From: Neckera pumila
Lineage: Eukaryota; Streptophyta; Bryopsida; Hypnales; Neckeraceae
Assembly: GCA_963969595.1 (NCBI GenBank)
Contig: OZ018413.1
Location: 4,740,711-4,804,710 of the forward strand
DNA length: 64,000 nt
Direction: 5' to 3'
Positions 1 through 11,568 of this stretch are shown here, piece by piece. The notes beneath the pieces are model-generated. The model saw only the letters and a list, made by a program, of their open reading frames with translations. It had not been told where the DNA came from and made no database searches. Both the position numbers and the translations under genes were made by a program. Numbering within the stretch: the first letter of the stretch is position 1; each line of letters begins with the position of its first letter.

Positions 1-795
1 ATGTCACAACTCTTGTCACAAAATCGGAGTCACTTTCTTTTTCAAACTGAATAGCAGTAAGGTAAACCAGCCTAAAGCCGCCAGCTTCCTATTTCCGCCA
101 TCCTAGTTTTGGCCCCATTTCCGTCACTACACTCATCTAGCTCCACTCACTTTCCTGACAAAATCAGAGCATTGATATCACCAAGACTAATGTGTCAATT
201 TTTCATTGGTCCATACTTATGTGCTAATAGATATATGGAAGGGTGGTTATGGATTGTTGGTAAGATGTTTATGACTCCAGTCTACAAGTGGTTTTGTAAT
301 TTCAGGGTTGACACTTCAAAAATTTGCAGAAATTACAATTTTGATTGAAAAATTATAATTCCACTTGGGTTTGATTTGCGAAACAAGCGCACACCTCTGA
401 AAAATACATACCCTTCTTGGAATTGGCCCCAATATACTCAGATTGCAAATCAGGGTGATAATAGGCTTGTCTACCTTAGCTTCACAGCTCACCAACTGGG
501 TTCCCTTTCCATTTCCACTGAGGCAGAAAACCCAAAAGAACCCCACTGAAAGATTTCTCAGGAAAGGACTCAAAGGAGTGTGAGGTTCACGGTTTAATAG
601 TCAAAAATGGACCACTGGGTCAACCTCCCATGGACTTTCTGTGGACCTGGGCCCTGGGGTCAAGCGGCTGACTCTTGACCAAACCAACGGTGAGAACAGG
701 CGAATGTATGTTGTGGGTGCATGTCAGCGTTGGACTCATGAGTCTCCAAGTCAAATCAGGTGACTGAGAGCTCCTGGGGAACCTTGATGGAGGCC
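1..795. other. Non-coding stretch
   Basis: No convincing gene is visible. The only open frames are short (under 90 codons), have no family resemblance and lack splice context. The composition is AT-rich with a slightly more GC-rich patch near 600-780. It abuts the foldback repeat that starts just after it. Confidence 0.5.
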
Positions 796-1800
796 ATTAA
801 GGTGGGTACACCCAAATGCACCATTGACCTTAAACCGCCATCTATACTCTCTGTACATCTCCAAAATCAATTCTGTACCTATGTGGAAGAAACGGTTTCC
901 TTAACCCCTAAAGGACGAAATATTGTTTTTTGGCAACATAACAATTTTGAACAGCTCACTACGAATGGAGTTTTTATTTTTTTTCTTTGAAAATTTTACA
1001 CAACATGTGACCGAGGAGTAGCTTTAAGGCCCAACAATTTTCATAGCTTTTGACTATACGGTTAAAAAGTTATTGCATGATATGTGATTTTCCATGGTCG
1101 GCGGGCAGCTCGGGCAGCTCCAAAACTTCTTGAAAAATGACTTGAAAAAAAAATAAAAATCTTAAATTGGTTCTTTAGATTTATCTAGAAGTGTGAAGCT
1201 TTGAATCATTCAATTTGGATCCATGAGTCAAAAGTTATGAAGATTTTAAGTTTGTGGGTAGGTATGGTTTTGAAAGACTCCATACCTACCCACAAATTTA
1301 AAATCTTCATAACTTTTGACTCATGGATCCAAATTGAATGATTCAAAGCTTCACACTTCTAGATAAATCTAAAGAACCAATTTAAGATTTTTATTTTTTT
1401 TTCAAGTCATTTTTAAAGAAGTTTTTTTAGCTGCCCAAGCTGCCCGCCGACCATGGAAAATCACATATCATGCAATAACTTTTTAACCGTATAGTCAAAA
1501 GCTATGAAAATTATTGGGCCTTAAAGCTACTCCTCGGGCACATGTTGTGTAAAATTTTCAAATAAAAAAAATAAAAAATCCATTCTTAATGAGCTGCCCA
1601 AAATTGCTATGTTGCCAAAAAACGGTGTTTCGTCCTTTAGGGGTTAATAACTTTTGCATACAGTATCCAAATGCTATGTTCTTTGGTGCGTTGGAACTTC
1701 CTTTCACTTGCCAATAAGACTGTATGAAAATCTGACCAGCCTAATAATAGTAACTAGGCACAATACCAATTTGTGGCGGTTTTGGGTGTATCCATCTTAG
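796..1800. repeat. Foldback (palindromic) repeat, about 1 kb
   Basis: Two long arms are reverse complements of each other: about 901-1268 pairs with about 1280-1647, with very few mismatches and a loop of only about a dozen bases. An outer pair of about 19 bp (798-816 against 1781-1799) extends the symmetry, with an asymmetric filler between inner and outer arms. The outer end motif recurs near 38077-38110, and the arm interior resembles 17400-18200, so it belongs to a dispersed family. No coding potential and no clear target-site duplication. Likely a non-autonomous foldback DNA transposon. Confidence 0.8.
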
Positions 1801-4280
1801 TTTGAGGACAGATGATAGGCATACATTAGGGGTAGTCACCAGTGATCCAAGAACTACTTTATGGAATTTAACCCTTAAAGGACGGACCCATGACCACTGA
1901 TTTCAAGCCTCACTCACTGCCTATCATTCAATTTTCTATCATTTTGCAACTAGATATGAATGAAAATTCTTATATGTATTTTTCAAAGATGCAACTATAT
2001 ATCTTCTATATTTCATAAATTTTCTAGATTTATTTGTAAAAATTTTTTTTTTTGAGAATAATTTTCAAAGAAAAAAAGTGAAGAATAATCATATCAAATA
2101 GAAAAATATTTCAAAAAATCTGAAAATTTCACCATGTGTGAATATATCATGGTGACAAACATCATAGGATAAACTCAATTTCCATATCATTCTATAATTA
2201 AAAAATAATGGATATTGAAAATGAATCAAAAGGTCAAATTGCAATAAAGTATTCAATATTAGGAATTCTTTCAAAATTTAAATTGGAGTAGAAACTTGAG
2301 TAGATGACCTTTTATATCATTAGTTAGACTCAAACTATGGAGAAATTTCTCCATTTGAAATTTGAAATTTCTCCATAATTTCTCAAAATATCATTACTGT
2401 GGAGAAATTTGAAATTTAGAGCTAGGAACAATAATTTTCCAAAATACACTAAAATAGCATATTTTGTGATCCGTTTTTTTAATAACTTCTCATTCACTTG
2501 AAGACAAATATTAAAAAGACTACAAACTCAATTGAAGATTCTTCATAACCCACCATAGAAGGTCAACAAAAAGAAAGTGGATGCAAAAATGCTTCCAATT
2601 TCTTTGTACACCATAGCATTGTCATCCAAAAGCAACAAAATGACTCTGGCGGCGTTACTGCGTTAATGCAATATGCTACCTAAATTACCTAGTGTGATAT
2701 GCTACCTCCAAGACAAATGGGCATCAATTTTGGCTATCTTGAATTTGAGTAGTATTAAAACATAGAAAGATAAAATTTTGCAAGTTTTAAAGGATTACTA
2801 GGAGTAATATAATATAAAACTAACAATATAGATGCTAATTCCAATATAGATGAAGTTGTACATTGGCTAACAAATTCTATTGTTTGTAGCACTCTTGACT
2901 AAAATCTAATTTTTCCAAGGATTTTTTCCAATATACTTTTACCTCCTGAAAAATTTTTAGTAGCAAATGGTGCAAAATTTAGCCCCTTCTGTGAACGTTG
3001 GTAGTCACTGCTTCTTCACGCCAATCTCAACCTTCACGGAATGGAGACATGGCGCTTATGCGTTGGTTCTCCCTGATTTGCGCGGTGCCTATTATGTGAA
3101 GGTTGAGATTGGCCATTCTTCTCTTCCGCAGAACAAAAATGGGCGTGAAGCAGTTTACGCAATGGATAGTTTCACCCTTGCTTGTCGTACTTTCACCACT
3201 TCGATGATTTTATCTTCCTTCTGCTGACTTCGCCATCCCATCCCATCTAAACTTTGCGCAATTATCCTACCCCACCCTAGCCCACCCTACCTCCGTGTAG
3301 GTGAACTGTTCTCTGAGATTTCATCCTAGCTACAAAAGGGGTGTTACTGCTCCTCCACATAACAAAAGGCTCCTCATTGGCTCCCCATTTCATGAATCTC
3401 AATCTCAGAAAAAATCTCAACCTTGGAGGAACTGTGACGACCCCTACTCTCATAACATTATTAACCAAGCAAGGTTCCTCTCCCCAGGTGGAGGTATAAT
3501 TTCCTCTATATACCTAAGGAGAGGATTCAATTATAATGCCTTGAACTGGATTGGCTATGGGTTCAGAATGTGATCCTGTATACTGTCAAACATGAGAATA
3601 TCATTGGGACATGGCAATCGCTAGAGGGACTCTAGATTTTATGTGGAGCAAAAGGGATTCACCCCAAAAAGATGAATAATGTTATGGTAGCATAAACAAG
3701 CAATGTTGTTTACCTATGGTAGGAAAGTATTAACTTATGCCTCTCTAGGTGCCTAGGAGAGATTTTCAGTATAATTTATGGATTGGAGTTGATTGAAGAG
3801 CCATACAAGACCATTTTATTCAATGGAGGGGACATCTTTTCAAGGATGCAAAGAAGAAGAAGAAGAGTAATTCTGGTCGTATAATCAATGTGAATGAAGA
3901 GTATGTTAGCAATAGTTTATACTATCTAAGCCATGAATTGGTAAACAATATTATGAGACTCATTGAATGAGGAGAGGCATGTTATTTTCATAATGTATGC
4001 GGGAGTGCTTCAGCAATACAATATTTTGCTTTAAAACCTTTAATTGATGAAGGTTGATCAAGATCCAATCATCCAACATTAAAATTATGTCTTGTGATGT
4101 AAAAATAGAGTCTCAATATGTGAGAAATAAAACATCCTTTGTCACTCTTGAGGCTCAATATGTTATTTCTATTATAATAGGCTCGACTTTCACATTATCT
4201 ACAATACACCAAATAGTAAAATTAGGTTGCTCCTCACTAATTTCTTGACATTTTACAATATATGAATTAATTAATTAGTT
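1801..4280. other. AT-rich intergenic DNA
   Basis: No gene is recognised. A small imperfect inverted repeat lies at about 3009-3037 and 3096-3155, inside a short open frame (2967-3227) whose protein I do not recognise. A frame at 4054-4248 faintly recalls the end of copia-type polymerase, but not strongly enough to call. The rest is AT-rich, with many short A and T runs. Confidence 0.45.
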
Positions 4281-4417
4281 AATACACTATACATTGTTTA
4301 GTTGGTTTAGAATATCCGAAATTAGGTGAACGCTCCCGCCGTCGGCTCGTTCTTAACCATTCATCCAGTTGCCTACGACTTTCGACGGGGACCCTCGAAA
4401 AATCTACGAGACTCACT

Positions 4418-4587
4418 ATATCTACGCTTCTCAAGTTTAGGTTCTGAGATCTTCGTTTCCTGTGTAAATCAGTCGGGAGCCTCATCCCTTTGAAGAAGTG
4501 CAAGTCCTGACGAAACTCGTGATATCTACGCACTTCAAGTTTAGGTGCAGAGATCTACGTTTTCTATGGAAAGCAGTCGGGAGCCTC
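4418..4587 (+). promoter_or_regulatory. Duplicated 66 bp motif in the cytochrome b5 leader/promoter
   Basis: A motif of about 66 bp at about 4418-4483 is repeated at about 4522-4587, spaced 104 bp apart start to start, with about a dozen differences. Both copies end in the same run reading CAGTCGGGAGCCTC. The pair sits 200-370 bp upstream of the cytochrome b5 start codon, so it lies in the promoter or 5' leader. Its function is unknown. A duplicated control element or a duplicated leader segment are both possible. Confidence 0.6.
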
Positions 4588-4791
4588 CTTACACAAAGCC
4601 CTCTGGTGGCACGCGCACTCCCTTCACGTTTCTCCTGCTGCTGCTGCTGCATTTTCACCATCTTCGCAGCGCACACTCAGCAGTCGCTCGTTGAACCCAT
4701 TTCACAGGGTTGCGCATCTACTCAAGAATTCTTCATTTTTTCCGTCGTTTTTTTTGGAGTATTTCCAACTAGAGAGAGAGAGAGAGCAGCG

Positions 4792-6654
4792 ATGGCGGAA
4801 GAAGCGAAGAAGCTGTACACCTTGGAGGAGGTTTCGGGACACAACCACGCTAAGGATTGCTGGCTCGTCATCGATGGGAAGGTAAGAAGAGCCGTGGCCA
4901 GATCCGGGGTATTGGGTCTGTGGATTTTGGGCGATGGCGATGGTACGATATTATCAAGGGTATTTGTTTCTTTGGGGGTGAGATGCGCAGTAGAGTCGAG
5001 TAAGGATCTTTTATTCTTGAAGCTCACGAAAATCTAGAGCTTCCCTGCAGCTGAGTTGCCGCTTGAGAATAGTCCCGAATGGGGCCTTTGTCGATAATGG
5101 CTTTGTTGATTTGTGTTTTTTTTTAGGTTGGATGCAATTATGGTGCTTCTTTTTTTGTTCAGGAGGTGTGTTTTGTGACGTGCTATGTTGCCATCAATGG
5201 TCCGCTGTCCTCCATAGGAATGGAGAGGCAATTCTGCCTCGGTCATGCGTGTTGTTGACCTGGTCAGGTCACGTGAGTTTGATGAAATCTGTGTCTGTTT
5301 CTCTAGTTTTCGTTATTTTAATTTTTGTGGGTTAGTCATTTGGTGATTTGTGTCTTTTAGGTTGGATGCGGCTGCTTTTATTTTTATTCTTTTTATGGCT
5401 CTTGGAGTGTTTTTGTGATGGACAGTCTTTCTGTGTCTGCTGTCTTCCATAGCAATGGAGTAGCAAAAGCTTCTTCGGTCAAGCATGTTGTTTGACCGGG
5501 TCAGGTCACCTGCACTTTGAGTCAATCAGTGTGGGTTTGTTTAATCTTCGTTGCTCTAGTTTTTTGTGTTATTTCCTGCTGGTATGTCGATTAGTCTTTT
5601 GAGGATTTGTGTTTTGTACATGCGACTGCTACTATTGTGCCTCTTTTTCATGCGCATTCTGTCAGTTGAGTTATTTTGTGATCGTCAGTGATGCCGTCGA
5701 AGTGTCTGCTGTCCTACATAGCATTGGATAGCGAAAGCTACTACGGTCAAGCATGTGGTTTGACTGGATCAGGATTGATTAACTCAGATGTCTCCTTAAT
5801 TTTTGGTCAGTCTTCGTTTTTGTTATTTTGTTTTAGTCTCATTTCCTGCTAGTCGTTTCAGAAATTAGGGACTCGGACTATGTCGTTGATGATGGTTTTC
5901 TTTATTAGGTTTAATCTCTTGTTACCGCATACGCAATATGACGAGATATGTTGCTATCTACTTGTGATTCTTTGGGTCAATGCTGTGTTACTTTGCCATC
6001 GTCTTACAGGCTCTTTCCGAGTAGCATCTAGCTTTAGTTCATGAATTCAATGAGAAGGATGACAGTCATAGTGCTCTTTACCAAGTCTTCGCACTGTTGG
6101 ACGGTTGCAGGTTTATGACGTGACCAAGTTCCTTGATGATCACCCTGGAGGGGACGAAGTCCTGCTCTCAGCCACAGGTATGTTTTCGATGTCCAGACTC
6201 AGCTTGATACTGTGTGCCTGATAAAGTATCAAGTACAGTTAGATTTCATGGAAAATGTTTTCAAATTGACGATGACTGGAAATCACATTACGCGGTAGTG
6301 GAATAGTGAAGAGTAACGCTACAGGTAGTGTGTGGAGTTGAAAGATTATGAGTTACTATGAAGCTCAGCATACGCTTTCGATGGGTTGCAGGGAGGGATG
6401 CTACAGACGACTTTGAGGATGTTGGTCACAGCACCAGTGCGAGAGACATGATGTATGAATACCTCGTTGGTGATATCGACCCTTCCTCAATTCCTTCAAA
6501 GCCCACATTCTCACCCGCCAAGCAAGCTGCCTACAACCCTGACAAAAGCTCCGAATTCTTAATCAAGATCTTGCAGTTTGTTGTCCCGCTTGCCATTCTT
6601 GCATTGGCAGTCGCTGTTCGGTTTCTGACAAAGACTGAAGACGTGAAGAACTAG
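4792..6654 (+). CDS. CB5: Cytochrome b5, ER tail-anchored, three exons
   Basis: Haem protein that passes electrons to fatty-acid desaturases, hydroxylases and P450s at the ER membrane. Exons: 4792-4881, 6111-6177 and 6392-6654, all with GT/AG borders and consistent phase, giving 139 residues, the usual length for plant cytochrome b5. The haem-binding core carries the HPGG motif. The two axial histidines are residues 41 and 65, with the family's usual spacing of 24. A single hydrophobic segment (about residues 108-131) followed by a short charged tail ending RFLTKTEDVKN marks it as C-tail anchored. The start follows a purine-rich leader (GAGAGA run). The first intron is 1.2 kb and contains tandem repeats. 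All key residues are present, so the gene looks functional. Confidence 0.95.
5101..5860 (+). repeat. Three-unit imperfect tandem repeat inside cytochrome b5 intron 1
   Basis: Three diverged copies of a unit of about 235-268 bp. The best conserved part of each begins near 5202, 5437 and 5706 and includes TGCTGTC, then CATAG, a 'GGTCA' and a 'GGTCAGGTCA'-like stretch. Units also share a T-rich segment with GATTTGTG. The units are non-coding, with stops in all frames. This is old intronic tandem duplication, not a satellite. Confidence 0.8.
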
Positions 6655-7444
6655 AAAAGGGTGTTGGTCTTTTCTCTTGTTAGTGTGTCCATTACATTAT
6701 TGCTGGTTGTGGTTACATCTTTTACACGAGATGTTCCCTTGGTGCCAAAGCTGTGGAGAGGTAGGCATTTGACGTATTCTACTCATGTAGAGTTGCAATA
6801 ATGAGAATTACATGAAGAATCAGGGATGTGACTGGCAAGTGGACAACTTCATTAGCAGTACAATAATTTCTCTTACAAGATATTTTTTGCGGCCATCTGT
6901 GTTGATGGTCCAGGATGCGCGTGTGTATATTATGGGCATTTGTTTGTTGAACCTTGGTTGCGTTTACCTGCACTTTCTTTTTATGCGTTGTTGTTTTTTG
7001 TATCAGTTTTAATGATTTTCTACACTCCTTTATCAAATTTGAAGGCATCGGTTAATGGTCATGTGTGTATGTGTCTTTGCATGAGAGACTGGTAAGATGG
7101 AATGTAAATTGTGTCGTGCTGCTGCTTGGCACCAAGGGAACATCCTGTGTGAATGTAGATAATTGCCGTGCCCAACATTTTTTGTTTTTCACGACCTGTT
7201 CTAGTTCTTTGTGGTGCTGCTGGGTTTGTAAGCAGGGCAGTAGTGTAGCATCTGCGTGGGATTGTTGTTTCCTGTATGGTTTGTTGTTTTTCTGATTGAT
7301 AATCGTATGTCCTATCTGTAATTATGATGCAGTGAGCCTCGAATTTGTTGTACTTTATGTGTCCTAGGCTTTCCTATCACATGCTTTTAGGGACCTTCCA
7401 TAAACGGGGCCCTGCAGCTAGGCAGGCTGGGAATCGATGCCCAG
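6655..7444 (+). other. Cytochrome b5 3' region with a 27 bp inverted pair
   Basis: Probably the 3' untranslated region and downstream spacer of cytochrome b5. About 27 bp at 6724-6751 is nearly perfectly complementary to 7124-7150 (shared core TTCCCTTGGTGCCA), separated by about 370 bp. If both fall in one transcript they could pair. No other gene is seen. Confidence 0.5.
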
Positions 7445-7665
7445 AACCGGTAAATTAACAACTCCTTCGGCGTCCAGTCATCAGTCTCGCCCCGTGCAGA
7501 CGACGGAGCGAGACGAGCACAAAGCACGAAGAACCCGGCGATGTGATCAAGCTTGATCCAAACCTCAGTTCACTCCGTCGTCCTCTTTCGCATTCTCTCG
7601 TACTCTCTCGTACTCTCTCTCCCGCCTCTCGCTCGCGCGCTCCACTCCGCTCCCCGTTCACTCTG
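7445..7665 (+). promoter_or_regulatory. Putative promoter and 5' untranslated exon of the first aldolase gene
   Basis: A GC- and CT-rich block, unlike its AT-rich surroundings, with repeated TCTCTCGTAC-type pyrimidine motifs. It ends at a good donor site (CTCTG followed by GTAAGC, GT at 7666). This is what a plant first non-coding exon looks like. The next good acceptor upstream of the aldolase start codon is the AG at 9554-9555, implying a leader intron of about 1.9 kb. This is inference from splice signals and composition. The block is absent upstream of the second aldolase copy. Confidence 0.45.
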
Positions 7666-9555
7666 GTAAGCTTCCTTCCCCGCTCCATCCCCCGCCCCAT
7701 CGCTCTCGCCTTCCCTTTTGCACTCTCTTCTCGAGCTTCACTCTTGCCCTCCCGCATTTAGGGTCGGCATCGTGCCCTGCGTTTGGAGCAATTCGTTCAT
7801 GTAAGCTGCTTAGGATTGTCAGATCCACGTTGTCGGGATCTCATGGCGTGAATTTCTACCGCGGGCTTGGCTTTGCGCATTTGTTTCCTTCGGTATTGGA
7901 CTTTCGAGGTTAACTGTGTAGGCAGGGCTGGCTTTCAGGCTTGTTATCGGTAGGTTTTGATAGCTTTGGTTGAATGTTTTTTGGTGGTGTAGGTGCCGGT
8001 AATGTCAGGGGATGGGGATGCTATGGACTAAGGAGACTATTAAGGGTTGGTGGAATTATTGTGCTAGGGTAAATCTTGGTTTGGTTTTGGTTTGGTTTTG
8101 TGTGGTGTTTTGTGTCTTGTGTAATGGAAATTCTAGATGTAGCGTTTGTGCGGTTTTGTTGATGTGTGGAAGTTCGGGATTTTGTAGCCCATCTTTTAGC
8201 TCACTTTCGGTGCTTTTTGTTTTTTTAAATGTTAGGTTTTGCAGTTTGTTTATGAGGTTTCTCTTTAATGTAGCTATAGTTTGTCAGAGAATGAATTGCA
8301 TGTTGAGCGTTAATGTCAGGGGATGGTAATGTTATGGTCAAGGGGTGTGTTGGAATTAGTGTAGGTCGTTTAGTGGGAGTGGTAGTGTTTTTGCTTTGTT
8401 GGATGTTTCTTGCAACGGAGATTCCTGTTGTGTTGCTTTCTGGGAAATCCGGGAAATTTGTACCCTATCTTTCAGCTTACCCTGGCTGTTTCGGTTTTCT
8501 GTCGTGTGCGCTTTTGGAATTCATTCTTCGAAATTGACGGTGCTCCTTTGTTCAGTCTGTGCGTAGAGATGTGGAAACCGGTACGACGTGACTCTAGGGA
8601 TGTGGAAAGCATCTATTAGATTGTTTCGCTAGTTGGATTATGTCTCCGTGTTTCTGGATCATCAGTGATTATCGCGACTTAGAAGTCGAGATTTTGATAT
8701 CACTCATGTTCCGACATTTCGTGACTGGCAGAGTGGGAATGCCCTAGTAGTCAACTTTAGTTAGTGTTTTCATTTCGGATTGAGCGTGGCAGGATTAGGC
8801 TTCAAACTTATGATTTTCAAGAAAGTGAACGTCGCGCGGTACTTACAGTTCATTCGATGCCGCAGGTTTCGGACTTGCAGTTTCGGAGTTGCAGAGCATG
8901 GAAGGGATTTGATACAATCTTGGACAGTTCGTGGTCTTAAGCTTCTGAATGGAGATGGGGGGTTGGTGTTACTGTTAGCTGAAGAGGAAGATTTTAATAG
9001 AGTTTCTAATGAGGCGCACAACCAATTCTAGTGTCTTCGACATGAAGTGTTTTTGATTTATTTTCATAGAGAGAAATGTGTGTCTAAGTTATGGTCTCTC
9101 AAAGTGGCAAGTGCGGAGTGAGGTAGACATGGTGGGCAATTGTAGGATTAAGACTACTTGGCATTTTTCATTTTACACTGACCTTGTCTCTGACCTCGAT
9201 TAGCGAGGTTGGAAGCGTGGTATTTGTGATTAACGTAGGTAAAGCCCTGGTGCCCCAGGAATAGTCCAGCTATTAAGTATGTGCTTATGGGACGTTTTCT
9301 TAATTATGTGCAAGTGGGACTTAGCATAAATTCTCCGCCCCAGCTTAGCATAAATGAGCATTGACCTATGTATCTATGCTTATTTTGTTTCTCTCTCGAT
9401 TGGACTCGGTACTCTTTGCTATCCAAAGAAAATGCTCTGAGTGATTGCGAGAGAGCCGGTTTGCAAGTAAAATTCGCTTCGAAGTTTCTTCTCCGCACAT
9501 TCAAGCTTAGAGTCTTGTGTGTTCAACCTTTCCGATATCCTTTCGGCATTTGCAG
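7666..9555 (+). other. Putative leader intron with a two-unit tandem repeat
   Basis: T/G-rich, without coding frames of note. It contains two diverged tandem units of about 300 bp, starting near 8000 and 8308. Both begin AATGTCAGGGGATGG and share further matching stretches. The 3' part from 8821 onward is included in the large duplication described separately. An alternative is that transcription starts nearer 9,300 and this is promoter DNA. Confidence 0.4.
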
Positions 9556-10135
9556 ATTGCGGAACTTGGTGTCGATGGCTTCTTGCAGCAGTTGTGGACG
9601 AGCGGGGAACTGCTCTCCCATGAAAAGAGACCGGATCCTTCTCCGAGGAATGCTTTTTCATGGCTACCACGGCGTGTTCGCGGAGGAGAACAAGCTTGGG
9701 CAGAAATTCTTAGTGGATGTGGACGCATGGATGGATCTTCGTCCGGCTGGCGAGAGCGACGACATTGAAATGTCCGTGAGCTACGCGGAGCTTTACGAGC
9801 AGATCAAGGCCGTTGTGGAAGGTCCGCCGTGGAAGTTGGTGGAAACTGTGGCAGACAGGATTGCGCACGCGATCTTTTCTGCTCACCCTTCGATCACGGA
9901 TGTTCGAGTCGAGGTTTGCAAACCTCATGTCGCCGTGGAAGGTGTGCTAGATCGTTTAGGTGTAGAAATCTTTCGAAACTCCAAGGAGTACGTCAATTAG
10001 GTTTTAGGGTTTAGAGCAAGAATTTAGGATACAAGTATCAGGCAAGTTCGTGATAGATGCACTTTGTTCAATGCCGGATAACTTAGTTTCTGAAGATCTT
10101 TCATGGCTTTGAGATTCTGTTATAAAAATCACTCA
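8821..10135 (+). repeat. Duplicated segment A, copy 1 (aldolase gene)
   Basis: This 1,315 bp segment recurs at 13646-14960 with a constant offset of 4,825 bp. I found only about one base difference by eye (near 10069). Outside both ends the sequences diverge at once. With segment B (10158-13188) it forms one duplicated two-gene block. Confidence 0.93.
9575..10000 (+). CDS. FOLB: Dihydroneopterin aldolase, copy 1
   Basis: Converts 7,8-dihydroneopterin to 6-hydroxymethyl-dihydropterin plus glycolaldehyde in folate synthesis; the plant enzymes are cytosolic. From the ATG at 9575 the product has 141 residues, normal for the family. The FolB fold is recognisable from residue 16 on: RGMLFHGYHG, the EEN site (Glu38, counterpart of the bacterial active-site Glu22), LGQKF, SYAELY, KLVET (Glu90) and the lysine of the KPHV motif (Lys116). 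The frame is open upstream to 9368 (210 codons), but that part has no family similarity and contains a likely splice acceptor at 9555, so I prefer the internal start. The coding part has no intron. Confidence 0.93.
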   Translation: MASCSSCGRAGNCSPMKRDRILLRGMLFHGYHGVFAEENKLGQKFLVDVDAWMDLRPAGESDDIEMSVSYAELYEQIKAVVEGPPWKLVETVADRIAHAIFSAHPSITDVRVEVCKPHVAVEGVLDRLGVEIFRNSKEYVN

Positions 10136-10699
10136 AATGAATTCACCCTTTGCAAATGGCACATGTTTGTTGAATTAGACCCTCACTTATGAATGATCCC
10201 TTTTCCAATTGCATCCACTATCTTTACACTAGGCCTTGCTTTTGGCTTTCTGGTGCCAGATTGCACTAGAAAAAATAATTTGGTTCAAAAATGACATCAA
10301 ACCATAAAGTTTTTTGCCAAAAAACTTTGAATTAAAAAAAGTCTTAGATGAAATTGCCACATTGTAGATGAAAACATAATTATGGACGTGTGGCATGTGC
10401 TAATGTGATATTTCCAATCCAATATGTAGATGAATACATAAATATTATGGACTTGTGATATGTGCTAATGTGATGTTTTCTCTCCAATATGTAGATTAAT
10501 GCTGAAATTTGGAGCACCACTATAACAATTTAAATTGCCGCTTTGGCACTTCGTAAAAAATGAAAAAAAAAATACTTCACACCTCCAGAGATTGAAATGT
10601 AACAAAAATATAACAGAAATCATTGGGCTTGCATATTTTGTCCTCATACCCGAGTCAATATCTTCTAATGATCAATATCCGATAGATAACAGGCATACC

Positions 10700-11568
10700 G
10701 AAACGTCAATTGATACCCTTCAGGTGGCTGTTGACAGGCCATTGTGGATGCCGAAGGCCTGTTGCTGCATCTTAATTTGCATCGTCTCGCTTGATCCGCC
10801 TCTTCCGTTGCTCCTAAATCTCGTCGGTAACAGCATATTTCTTCGATCGCCGCATTGCATTTGCTTCAAGTTGATCTTCTCCTTCTTCTCCATGGAGTTC
10901 TCTGTTTAATTCCGCTTCTGTAGATTGTAATGTGACAAATGTGGCACTGCGTTCCCTCACTTGATCTAACTACACTCGATGTTCGTTTGTGACAGAGTGA
11001 GCGAGCAATCCTTCCATACCTATGACTGTGGATGTTGCAAAGACTGCTGATCGATTAGTTGCGCCTTCAAGCTTCATGAGAATTGTAGGTGAGCTTTCGT
11101 TGAAATGGTTTTCTTTCTGTTGTTGGAATTGAGTAGTTTATTTTAGAATTGATTGAAATTGTGTTTGTTTCAATGAGAGTATATCATTTGCGAAAGGGAG
11201 GTGGTTACGACTTGTGTGGATAGTCAATTCTATGCTACGGGATATTAGGTCTGGGATTGCCTCCTTAACTGGAAAGAAAGTCGGATATTCTACAGTCCTT
11301 GAGTGTGTGTTTGTGTCATTTTGAATTGCAGGCGTAATCTAAGGTAGCTCTCGTTACGAAATTGGCAATGACGTAGAAGTTTGGATGTTAAATAATGCTC
11401 TCATGCGTAGTTCTAATATGAATGTGAGTTGAGTGATAGTGATGCTTACTTGACGCTATGTTTGTTACAGGGTGAATTTGTAAGCAACAGTACGTAGGAT
11501 AGCGGACATTGGGACCTGCTTCAATTGGAGTAGAGGAGTAGAGCTGGTGCATTGTTCATGTTACGGAC
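10700..11568 (+). promoter_or_regulatory. Promoter and 5' leader of F-box gene copy 1
   Basis: CT-rich sequence at about 10760-10910, typical of a plant leader, is followed by candidate leader introns. One has an acceptor near 10996 (GTGACAG). Another runs from a donor near 11088 (GTAGGTGAGC) to an acceptor near 11470 (TTACAG). No upstream reading frame with family similarity. The exact transcription start cannot be placed. Confidence 0.4.

Noticed and set aside
4054..4248. Short frame that faintly resembles the RNase H end of a copia retrotransposon (SFVTLEAQYV).
   Set aside because: Only about ten residues are reminiscent and the catalytic context is absent. Not enough to call an element.
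9368..9574. 69-codon upstream extension of the aldolase frame as a possible organelle targeting peptide.
   Set aside because: It has no family similarity, contains a good splice acceptor (9554-9555), and the plant enzyme is normally cytosolic. More likely leader sequence open by chance.
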